A stretch of 9,457 nucleotides of DNA from CAYTZA01 sp964442365 (GTDB lineage Bacteria > Patescibacteriota > Minisyncoccia > Phycocordibacterales > DAORIS01): assembly GCA_964442365.1 (NCBI GenBank), contig CAYTZA010000027.1, positions 1-9,457 of the forward strand. The letters run 5' to 3'. The notes beneath the pieces are model-generated. The model was not told the origin of the DNA. It saw only the letters and a list, made by a program, of their open reading frames with translations, and ran no database searches. Made by a program: the position numbers and the translations under genes. How positions within the stretch are numbered: the first letter of the stretch is position 1; the number at the start of each line of letters is the position of its first letter. Shown here piece after piece: positions 1 through 6,270 of this stretch.

Positions 1-16
1 AGCGCAACAATTGGCA

Positions 17-32
17 TTACAAAATTTTGTAA
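17..32. repeat. 16-bp perfect palindrome just after scpB
   Basis: TTACAAAATTTTGTAA reads the same on both strands and ends 4 bp beyond the scpB stop codon. It is AT-rich and has no unpaired loop. It could fold into a short hairpin at the 3' end of the scpAB transcript, or it could be a protein-binding site. There is no GC-rich stem followed by a T-run, so a standard intrinsic terminator is not supported. Confidence 0.4.
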
Positions 33-36
33 ATAA

Positions 37-594
37 TTATTCTTGTGCATTTTCGGTGTCGGCGGCGCCGTCATTCGCTTTAAAAGCCCCCAGTTCTTTT
101 TGCATATTTGTATATTCTGGCATATCTTCGATTTTATTTATCCCCATATATGACAAAAGCTCAAAAGTCGGCTTGTATGTAAAGCTTCGCTCGCCTTCTT
201 TGCTCTCAGTTTTTTCAACGAGCCCGCGCACGAGCAGATTGCGCACGATAAAATTGGAATTGACCCCGCGAATGTAGTCGATCTCGCGACGAGATATGGG
301 CCCTTTGTACAAAATGATTGAGAGGACTTCGAGGCCGGCTTTGCCGAGATCGCGAGTCAGCTCTTCTTTTGTAATTTTTGCTATCAGATCACTTGCTTCT
401 GGAGCTGTAGCTAGCATGACTTCGTTGCCGTTGCGCATCAGTCTGATACCACGCGTCGCAAAAGACGCTTCTATTTGCGCGAGCGCATCCTCTACTTCTT
501 TTTCTGTTTTTTCTATAGCCGCCGCAATTTTTTTCACCGTTATCGGCTCATTTTTGAAAAAAAGCAATGCTTCTATGAGTAAATCTGTGGTCAT
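37..594 (-). CDS. scpB: Segregation and condensation protein ScpB
   Basis: ScpB is the kite subunit of the bacterial SMC-ScpA-ScpB condensin, which organises and helps separate the replicated chromosome in the cytoplasm. The 185-residue product has the usual family length. It shows the two winged-helix halves: residues about 1-75 (start MTTDLLIEALLFFKNEPITV) and about 85-150. The second half holds the family signature GLEVLSIILYKGPISRREID (residues 88-107) followed by the VNSNFIVRNLLVRGLVE helix. The C-terminal tail of about 20 residues is acidic and poorly conserved. The start codon overlaps the scpA stop as ATGA (591-594), so the two are probably translationally coupled, as expected for subunits of one complex. 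Assignment is firm. Confidence 0.95.
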   Translation of the reverse strand: MTTDLLIEALLFFKNEPITVKKIAAAIEKTEKEVEDALAQIEASFATRGIRLMRNGNEVMLATAPEASDLIAKITKEELTRDLGKAGLEVLSIILYKGPISRREIDYIRGVNSNFIVRNLLVRGLVEKTESKEGERSFTYKPTFELLSYMGINKIEDMPEYTNMQKELGAFKANDGAADTENAQE

Positions 595-1373
595 GATTGT
601 GATTGTGAACCATATGAAGGCAAAGACACATCCTGCGTCTCCATGTGTATGTCATTGTGCCTGTCTTCCTGATGTACGTTTATAATACCCTGTTTTACGA
701 GTTCTAGCATTGCGAGAAAGCTGACGATGATGTTGACGCGCTCTTCTCGCGGGATAAAATTTCCGGTTCCGGCCGCGCCACTTTTTTGAGCGCCCGCAAA
801 ATCCCTAAAGCTCATTTTGAGTCCGGCCGTCACGCGCTCTGTCAGTCGCTCAATCATTTCCTCTAGCGACACGACTTTGCGCACGATTGCTTTTGGTATC
901 GCCTCCACTTTCGGAATATTTTTAATCACATCTTGAATCGCCGCAAAAATCCCGCCGACCGTAATACTTTTTTCAGGAGAAAAAACAGGCGCCACATTTT
1001 TGCGCGGAATTTTTGTAAAAAGCACCTGCCGACCAAATCGTTCGCGCACATGCACGCTGAGTTCTTTTATTCTCTTGTATTCTTTTAGTCGAGCTTCCAG
1101 ATCTTCTATGCTGACCTGCTCCTCCTCGGTCAGGTCGAGAGTCGGCAAAAGAGATTTTGATTTGATGAGGAGTAGCGTCGAGGCTATGAGTATAAAATGC
1201 GCGCGGACGCCAAGCGAAATATTTTGTGTACCTTCTGCTGAGTTTATGTATGCAATATAGTCATCGGTAACTTTTGAAAGCGAGATGTCGTTTATGAAAA
1301 GTTTCCGCTTTTCGATGAGCGAGAGTAGGAGGTCGAGCGGTCCTTCGAATACGGGGGTTTTTACGGTAAGCAT
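591..1373 (-). CDS. scpA: Segregation and condensation protein ScpA
   Basis: ScpA is the kleisin subunit that bridges the SMC heads and binds ScpB. The 260-residue product begins with the typical N-terminal kleisin segment: FEGPLDLLLSLIEKRKLFIND at residues 9-29, then a long helical region (LIASTLLLIKSKSLLP, 62-77). The C-terminal winged helix that contacts the SMC head is at about 208-235 (NIIVSFLAMLELVKQGIINV). I chose the ATG at 1373. The frame stays open to an ATG at 1454, but that longer start would overlap the upstream 133-residue gene and adds 27 residues the family lacks. A -35/-10 promoter also ends 6 bp before 1373. There is no Shine-Dalgarno, which fits a leaderless message. The stop overlaps the scpB start. 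Confidence 0.94.
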   Translation of the reverse strand: MLTVKTPVFEGPLDLLLSLIEKRKLFINDISLSKVTDDYIAYINSAEGTQNISLGVRAHFILIASTLLLIKSKSLLPTLDLTEEEQVSIEDLEARLKEYKRIKELSVHVRERFGRQVLFTKIPRKNVAPVFSPEKSITVGGIFAAIQDVIKNIPKVEAIPKAIVRKVVSLEEMIERLTERVTAGLKMSFRDFAGAQKSGAAGTGNFIPREERVNIIVSFLAMLELVKQGIINVHQEDRHNDIHMETQDVSLPSYGSQSQS

Positions 1374-1379
1374 GGAGTA

Positions 1380-1408
1380 AGAATAGCTTTTTTTGTGAGG
1401 GATTTCAA
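1380..1408 (-). promoter_or_regulatory. scpA promoter, probably leaderless
   Basis: Read on the minus strand, TTGAAA (1403-1408), a 17-bp spacer with an A7 tract (1388-1394), and TATTCT (1380-1385) form a sigma-70-type promoter. Only 6 bp separate the -10 from the scpA ATG, so transcription should begin at or next to the start codon. The -35 box contains the stop codon (TGA, 1405-1407) of the preceding gene. The aspS promoter has the same -35, spacing and -10. Confidence 0.7.
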
Positions 1409-1806
1409 TTAAAATTTTCTGGAGGAAGTAGGTCTGGGCGCAAAGTGTCGCCATCCTGTATATTTCCCCTAGCCTTTTCTATAAAAGTCATAATTTCCAT
1501 CGGAACTAGATTTTCTAGCCATTCAAAAATACTTTTTTCTGATTCCATACCAAACTCCGACGATGCAATAGACTTACTTTCTTTAAAAAGTATCGAAACC
1601 AGATTTTCTAATCCATAATAATGATGAAGGAAAGCTTTTCCTGCTGGAGTGATGTCACTTTCGCCACAAAAAACTTCACCGAGAAAATTATTTAGTATGT
1701 CTAAATTTTTAAAATCATTAACAAAAAACTCTTGCCCGCTGTAATTACAAATACCAAGTATTTTTTCTTTGAAAGCAGAGATTATTTTTTCTTTGTTTTC
1801 GTTCAT
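1405..1806 (-). CDS. Hypothetical protein, last gene of the defence operon
   Basis: I do not recognise this 133-residue protein. It is acidic and probably helical, with no signal peptide, membrane segment or metal-binding motif. The middle holds a His-His-Tyr-Tyr stretch (LHHYYGLENL) and the end is proline-rich (LRPDLLPPENFN). Its start overlaps the stop of the CxxC protein gene as ATGA (1803-1806), so it is co-translated with the methyltransferase operon. Its AT-rich composition matches the island and not scpA. The stop codon lies inside the -35 box of the scpA promoter, marking the edge of the island. It could be an accessory factor of the restriction system or a passenger. Confidence 0.75.
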   Translation of the reverse strand: MNENKEKIISAFKEKILGICNYSGQEFFVNDFKNLDILNNFLGEVFCGESDITPAGKAFLHHYYGLENLVSILFKESKSIASSEFGMESEKSIFEWLENLVPMEIMTFIEKARGNIQDGDTLRPDLLPPENFN

Positions 1807-2114
1807 AAATTAAACTTCTTTTTATATTCTTCTAAAGTAGTAGTTCTCATAAACCACATCTCATGCATATCTTCTAAAAAATCTGTAGTTATATTGTATC
1901 CAGACGCATCACCAATAACACTATCTATGTCACAATGAGGACACATGGCAGTCTCGCCGTTTTTATCTTGAACATAATCTTCTTCCACTACATCTTTTGC
2001 GGGATATATTCTTTTACAATAAAAACATCCCACTTGATTACTTTCAAGTATCTGCTTCTTGTTCTCAAAACATGCGTCGTGGGCTTTTTTTAAGTATTCC
2101 TTGGGGTGTTTCAT
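1803..2114 (-). CDS. Small CxxC zinc-binding cytoplasmic protein
   Basis: This 103-residue protein has two Cys pairs, GCFYC (C30, C33) and CPHC (C58, C61), spaced as in a four-cysteine zinc finger. The order CFYC, about 25 residues, CPHCDIDSVIGDASGY, then ITTDFLEDMHEMWF resembles a widespread family of roughly 100-residue bacterial cytoplasmic proteins whose role is, to my knowledge, not established. It is linked by ATGA overlaps to the methyltransferase before it (2111-2114) and the unknown protein after it (1803-1806). That makes it part of the operon by arrangement. A nucleic-acid-binding or regulatory role is possible but is only inference. There is no separate ribosome binding site, so coupled translation is likely. 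Confidence 0.85.
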   Translation of the reverse strand: MKHPKEYLKKAHDACFENKKQILESNQVGCFYCKRIYPAKDVVEEDYVQDKNGETAMCPHCDIDSVIGDASGYNITTDFLEDMHEMWFMRTTTLEEYKKKFNL

Positions 2115-2869
2115 TTCAATTTTTGGAACACGAATAAATGTTCATGCATTATAAGCAAAAAATTAGCCTCTTTTGATTTAGTAATCCAGAATCCTGTGGC
2201 TTTGCAGTTGAATTGTCGCTTGATTATGTCTTCTTTTAGAAGTAAACCTGATTTAAGGAATCTATCCATTACCCTGTAGGCGAGCGGTTGGTACATTTTC
2301 TTTCGTCTAGTATCTCCCATCAGAATTGCACAGAACTTACCTGGTCTTAGGACCCTATAAAACTCTTTCGCTACTTTTTCCATCTCATCACAGAAAGCGT
2401 CTATATTACTTATGTTCGACAGATCATCAACCAGTTTTCCTTCACTATATTTAATAATATCTACATATGGTGGATGAGTGAGCACGAAGTCAATAGTCTC
2501 ATCTTTTATCTTTGAAAGATTACGAGAGTCCCACTTAAATCCTCTTTGCCATGCTTTGTTATCAACTTTAAAATTGAGAGCTTTCTTTGTGCGATCAAGT
2601 GCTATCTGATTTACATCAGAATAAATAATATTTCTATTTAAAATCTTTGCCTCAATAGCGGTAGTACCACCACCAATCATTGAATCAAGTAAAACATCAC
2701 CTTCTTTTGAGTATCGGAGAATGAGGTTTCGAGCTACTTCTGGAGACCAGTTGCCACGCCAGTCAGATGTGTGAGTTGCCCAATTACCACGACGAGGAAA
2801 AGCCCAGACTGTTGTACATTCTAGTTCAAATTCTCCTGGATGTAATTTTAATTCATTTGTCCTATACAT
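2111..2869 (-). CDS. DNA amino-methyltransferase (N4-cytosine or N6-adenine)
   Basis: This is a predicted SAM-dependent methyltransferase that modifies an exocyclic amino group in DNA, protecting host sites from restriction. The 252-residue product has a helix that looks like motif X (WSPEVARNLILRYSKEGD, 41-58) leading straight into SAM-binding motif I (LLDSMIGGGTT, 60-70). An acidic motif II residue follows (D85), then motif IV as THPPY at 131-135. Motif I therefore precedes motif IV. Two oddities stand out: the residue before PPY is His, where D, N or S is usual, and the chain is short with no clear target-recognition domain. The N-terminal block AFPRRGNWATHTSDWRGNW is a family-like feature. 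Five bases separate it from the upstream endonuclease gene, which suggests an M-R pair. The target base and site cannot be read from the sequence. Confidence 0.85.
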   Translation of the reverse strand: MYRTNELKLHPGEFELECTTVWAFPRRGNWATHTSDWRGNWSPEVARNLILRYSKEGDVLLDSMIGGGTTAIEAKILNRNIIYSDVNQIALDRTKKALNFKVDNKAWQRGFKWDSRNLSKIKDETIDFVLTHPPYVDIIKYSEGKLVDDLSNISNIDAFCDEMEKVAKEFYRVLRPGKFCAILMGDTRRKKMYQPLAYRVMDRFLKSGLLLKEDIIKRQFNCKATGFWITKSKEANFLLIMHEHLFVFQKLK

Positions 2870-2874
2870 AAAAA

Positions 2875-3489
2875 TTATTTATTCCAACACCCATTTGAAA
2901 AACCAATTTTCTTCAATATGTCTGTAAAAGCAACGTACTCAATTTCATGCTCTTTGTAAAAAGCTAGACTCTCTTTTAATTCTGGAGTTTGGTTGTTCTT
3001 GTCTAGTAAATCACCGAATGCAAACTTTTCTCTTGCCTCATATTCCTGATAAGCAACTAAAATAATTTGAAGTGGCTTTTTATACAACCTAGGTAGCTCG
3101 CCATACTTTAATGGAACACCAAGAATTTTTTCACCAGCTGTTCCTGGAGTGGACCAACTTCTACCTTTTACCTCATAGACATAGTCATCACACTCTAGAT
3201 CTGGGTCATATTTTTTATCTCTGAGTGAACTTTTTATTTGCTTTGTTCTTCGGACATTCTTTCTTTCTAGTTTAATAAGCGCCTCCATAACTAAATCCTG
3301 GCATAGAACCGTAGTCCATTGCTTTCCACCCATTGTTTGAATAACACTATTACCCCATGCTTGTTCAACATCTTTTGACTCTTTGAGCTTTTTCTCGCTC
3401 TCTGTGTTCATCAGAGAAACATCAGTTATGCTTTCGTAGCACCACTGGATTACTTTTGGATTACTAAGTAAATCTAGATTTTTTTTCAT
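2875..3489 (-). CDS. Putative PD-(D/E)XK restriction endonuclease
   Basis: This 204-residue protein carries a PD-(D/E)XK nuclease signature: PD at residues 96-97 and E106-V-K108 at the end of the next strand (YVYEVKGRSW). The following stretch, TPGTAGEKILGVPLKYGELP, also looks like a conserved block of type II enzymes of this kind, though I recognise it from memory only. The N-terminal half is helical and charged. The gene sits between the DUF262 protein (1-bp gap) and the methyltransferase (5-bp gap), as expected for the nuclease of a type II restriction system. A weak purine-rich GGAAAAG precedes the start by 8 bp. The recognition site is unknown. A homing or repair nuclease is less likely given the neighbours. 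Confidence 0.75.
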   Translation of the reverse strand: MKKNLDLLSNPKVIQWCYESITDVSLMNTESEKKLKESKDVEQAWGNSVIQTMGGKQWTTVLCQDLVMEALIKLERKNVRRTKQIKSSLRDKKYDPDLECDDYVYEVKGRSWSTPGTAGEKILGVPLKYGELPRLYKKPLQIILVAYQEYEAREKFAFGDLLDKNNQTPELKESLAFYKEHEIEYVAFTDILKKIGFSNGCWNK

Positions 3490-3490
3490 A

Positions 3491-5176
3491 TTATTTTCTT
3501 TTCCATTTGCCGGAATTTAATGTGTATAAAAACATATCATATATTTCTGATGCCATATCTAAACCCCGTTGCCGAATTGCTACTAATGGTTCACTATCAA
3601 ATTCATATTTCATTATTTTCTTATTAGCATTAGCTGTATGTGCTGCATAAAGATCTTTTTTCTTATCAAACATCTGATTGAACTTATTTACATCACCATT
3701 CTCATCTTCTTCCAAAACCGTAAGATTTCCAAGAGTATGAACCATTTTCAAATTTTCCGGATTATTTTTAAATAATTTATAAACAGGATCTGCTATATCC
3801 TGAGGAATAATATGTTCAACTGTTGGTTTTTTTATATAGGTTCCACCACATAAATAAATATATTTTTCTAACAGGAATTGAACGTCACCACTTTTACCTT
3901 TTACATACTTAATACGTTGCACTAATGAATCCACGAATGCTTCCTTTTGTTTATCGCATAGCTTATAAAGTCCATTAAACATGTCTTGTTTAGAAATTTT
4001 ACCTTCACAAAAATTAGCAAAATATTTTTTCTCTGGAACACTAGGACTACCGGGTACATACTTATAGAGAAACTGGAAGGCAACCAATCGGCTTAAATCC
4101 TTTTTAAAATCCTTATTATCATTTTGATATAGAAAAAGTAACACTGGATAAACCTGATCAACACCAAGGTGGCTTAAAAATAATAGGGTTTCTTTAATCT
4201 CAGCAAGATCATATCTTCGTGCACTAATCTTTGTAAGACTTTCAACATACCCATTTCTAAGAGACAGGTAGATACTTGATAGTGTAAATAAACTTTTTGC
4301 GTACTCATGTTCTCTTCCTGAATATTTATCGGCAAAAGCTTTAAATAGACCAGCATTGCTAATATAACCAACAGTACTTATCCAATGATGTCTAATAAAT
4401 ATTTTCAAATAAGAACTATCCTCATCAAACTCTTCGTACATATTTTTCCATCCATCTTCAACGGATTTTAATTTCTTTTCATCATCGCACAATGCTTCAA
4501 AAATAGAATTTTTAATTAAGTCATTTGTCGCCAAACTCATACCTGTAGCGTTAAGACTTTCAAACAAACCGTAAGCAGCAGTTTTGTCTTCACACTGTAT
4601 AAAAATTAACTGAAGCTCTTTAAATTTATTCAAAATATCCTTAATTTCACTTAATTTGCACTTAGGAGAGTAATCCTTGATTTTACCTAAAAGAAAATCG
4701 TAATTCTTGATGAATTTCTTTTGAATGTTTGAATTCAATCCATCTATGTCTTTTCCATTCACCAAAGCAGTGTAGATTTGCATTGATTTTTCTTCAGAAA
4801 AAGCAAGTCTTGTTTGATGTTCTTCTTTTCTATATCTTACCAACATATCATCAATCTCAGATTCAATATCTCCAAAACCACGAACTTTTTTAGCTTTAAT
4901 ATAGTTTCTTATTGCAATTAATATTAGAGCAAGGGTTGTTAATCTTTGCTGGCCATCAATTATTTGATCCCGACCAAGTGCACCACCTTCTGTAACAGCA
5001 ACAATGCTTCCAATATAGTAACCTGATTCGTTTTCAACAACATCGTTCCATAGTTTTTCAATAGATTTTATATCCCAACTATATGGTCTCTGAAGTGTTG
5101 GTATAATATACCTCTCGGATGCCTTGATATGAAATCCGCTGAAATTTATATCTTGTGCTTTAATTTTTGAGATCAT
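3491..5176 (-). CDS. DUF262-DUF1524 protein (GmrSD-like HNH nuclease)
   Basis: The 561-residue protein combines the two halves of GmrSD-type restriction enzymes in one chain. The N-terminal DUF262 (ParB/Srx-like nucleotide-binding fold) shows IPTLQRPYSW (25-34), IIDGQQRLTTL (72-82) and FESLNATGMSL (205-215). A long helical middle follows. The C-terminal DUF1524 HNH domain shows VEHIIPQ (453-459), HTLGNLTVLEEDEN (480-493) and a later N-x-x-F pair (NKFNQMFDKK). In known members the DGQQR motif is linked to NTP-dependent activity and the HNH half cuts DNA, often modified phage DNA. Here it sits 5 bp downstream of a Dam-like methyltransferase, so it either ignores host methylation or recognises another modification. 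Composition is very AT-rich. All signature motifs appear intact. Confidence 0.92.
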   Translation of the reverse strand: MISKIKAQDINFSGFHIKASERYIIPTLQRPYSWDIKSIEKLWNDVVENESGYYIGSIVAVTEGGALGRDQIIDGQQRLTTLALILIAIRNYIKAKKVRGFGDIESEIDDMLVRYRKEEHQTRLAFSEEKSMQIYTALVNGKDIDGLNSNIQKKFIKNYDFLLGKIKDYSPKCKLSEIKDILNKFKELQLIFIQCEDKTAAYGLFESLNATGMSLATNDLIKNSIFEALCDDEKKLKSVEDGWKNMYEEFDEDSSYLKIFIRHHWISTVGYISNAGLFKAFADKYSGREHEYAKSLFTLSSIYLSLRNGYVESLTKISARRYDLAEIKETLLFLSHLGVDQVYPVLLFLYQNDNKDFKKDLSRLVAFQFLYKYVPGSPSVPEKKYFANFCEGKISKQDMFNGLYKLCDKQKEAFVDSLVQRIKYVKGKSGDVQFLLEKYIYLCGGTYIKKPTVEHIIPQDIADPVYKLFKNNPENLKMVHTLGNLTVLEEDENGDVNKFNQMFDKKKDLYAAHTANANKKIMKYEFDSEPLVAIRQRGLDMASEIYDMFLYTLNSGKWKRK

Positions 5177-5181
5177 GTTTA

Positions 5182-6138
5182 TTAATAATTTGTTATGAGA
5201 ACCTCGGTGATTTTACCTCTACCTGATCCTTTTGAGTTAATAGCCCGGCCAGCCTCAACTTTGTTAATTCGTATTCCTTTGAAACCTGAGTAAATCTTAT
5301 TGATGAATGGCGTGTCTGAGTTTGAGAGCATTACGTAGCATCCTCGTTTATGTAGTTCGAGGACTGTATCTCTAAGTTCTATTTGTTCTTTATCAAGAAA
5401 TGATTCTGCTGTGTACGATGTGAACGATGCCGTCTTACTTACTGGATAGTAGGGTGGGTCAAAATATACAAAGTCTCTCTTTTTAGTTTTCTTTAGAACC
5501 TCTTTGTAGTCCTGATGTTTTATTTCAATACCTTGAAGTGCTTTGTTTACTTTCTTGAGATTGCTCTCGTCACAAATCAAAGGGTTGGTATATTTACCAT
5601 ATGGCACATTGAATCCGCCCTTACTATTTACTCGATACATTCCATTGAAACATGCTCTGTTTAGGAAAATAAAGCGTGAGGCAACATTTAAATCACTTAG
5701 CTTATTTGGATCTTGAGCACGAATCTTTAGAAAGTATTCTTTATCGGTTTTGTGTTTCTTCAGTAATGCAATCAGTCCATCAACATTATTTTTAATGACA
5801 TTATATGTAGTAACTAACTCTTTATTCAAATCTGAAAGGAATCCTTTTTCAGGAAGGAGATCAAAGAATACTGCACCACCACCAACAAACGGCTCAAAAT
5901 ATTTACCAGTTTTGATATCAAATAATTCAGGTGGATATAAATTTAATTTCCTGAACTGTGCGAGAAGTTGTCTCTTACCGCCGACCCATTTCACGAATGG
6001 CTTTGGCTTTTCAGCGATTATTTTAGCAACATCTTCAAATAGATTTTTCTTATCAGCAAGAGAATATACTCTGTATGCAAATATAGCATTAACATCAAAT
6101 TTGTTTTGTATTTCTTTGATAGCTTGCTGAGTAGTCAT
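5182..6138 (-). CDS. Dam-like DNA adenine-N6 methyltransferase (D12 class)
   Basis: This enzyme transfers a methyl group from SAM to adenine N6; many relatives act on GATC, but specificity here is not proven. The 318-residue product shows the alpha-class order: motif X PFVKWVGGKRQLL (47-59), motif I FEPFVGGGAVFFDL (81-94), and catalytic motif IV DFVYFDPPYYPVS (222-234). A C-terminal INSKGSGRGKITEVLITNY follows. About 46 residues precede motif X, more than in E. coli Dam, and they may form an extra helical domain. I chose the ATG at 6138. An ATG at 6252 would add 38 hydrophobic or basic residues encoded by the divergent intergenic region and would run through the -10 box. It heads the defence operon, 5 bp before the DUF262 gene. 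Confidence 0.92.
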   Translation of the reverse strand: MTTQQAIKEIQNKFDVNAIFAYRVYSLADKKNLFEDVAKIIAEKPKPFVKWVGGKRQLLAQFRKLNLYPPELFDIKTGKYFEPFVGGGAVFFDLLPEKGFLSDLNKELVTTYNVIKNNVDGLIALLKKHKTDKEYFLKIRAQDPNKLSDLNVASRFIFLNRACFNGMYRVNSKGGFNVPYGKYTNPLICDESNLKKVNKALQGIEIKHQDYKEVLKKTKKRDFVYFDPPYYPVSKTASFTSYTAESFLDKEQIELRDTVLELHKRGCYVMLSNSDTPFINKIYSGFKGIRINKVEAGRAINSKGSGRGKITEVLITNY

Positions 6139-6145
6139 ACTTGAT

Positions 6146-6174
6146 ATTTTAGCATTTTTAGTAATCAAACTGAA
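6146..6174 (-). promoter_or_regulatory. Promoter of the defence operon (extended -10)
   Basis: On the minus strand TGCTAAAAT gives an extended -10 (TGn plus TAAAAT, 6146-6151) that ends 7 bp before the methyltransferase ATG. A weak -35-like TTCAGT sits 17 bp upstream (6169-6174). The placement predicts a leaderless transcript, like those predicted for scpA and aspS. A GATC (6175-6178) directly abuts the -35 position, so methylation of that site could affect polymerase binding; this is speculation. Confidence 0.5.
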
Positions 6175-6183
6175 GATCCACAA

Positions 6184-6204
6184 AAGCCTTAATTTAAAAG
6201 GCTT
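6184..6204. repeat. 7-bp inverted repeat in the divergent intergenic region
   Basis: AAGCCTT (6184-6190) and AAGGCTT (6198-6204) are perfect inverted copies around a 7-nt AT loop. The repeat lies between the two divergent promoters, just upstream of the -35 of the minus-strand operon and about 54 bp before the plus-strand -10. This is a plausible operator for a dimeric regulator controlling both directions. No C-protein gene is visible in the window. There is no T-run, so it is unlikely to be a terminator. Confidence 0.4.
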
Positions 6205-6257
6205 ACAGGGACATACTAAAAACGTTGGTGAAAGTCTACTAAAACACAACAAAAGAG

Positions 6258-6263
6258 TATGAT
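6258..6263 (+). promoter_or_regulatory. -10 element of the SEC-C gene
   Basis: TATGAT matches the TATAAT consensus at five of six positions and ends 7 bp before the ATG at 6271. No convincing -35 is seen 16-18 bp upstream. The distance matches the other leaderless-type promoters in the window and argues that 6271, not 6259, is the start, because the ATG at 6259 lies inside this box. Confidence 0.45.
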
Positions 6264-6270
6264 TATTAAT

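Noticed and set aside
1378..1393. 16-nt exact repeat as a mobile-element end or attachment site
   Set aside because: Its second copy (9273-9288) lies upstream of aspS in the same orientation and at the same distance from an ATG, and it includes a -10 box; a shared promoter explains it better.
1374..1454. Longer scpA start at 1454
   Set aside because: It would overlap the 133-residue gene, adds residues foreign to ScpA and runs through a good promoter.
6139..6252. Longer methyltransferase start at 6252
   Set aside because: The extra 38 residues come from the AT-rich divergent region and include the -10 box and the inverted repeat.
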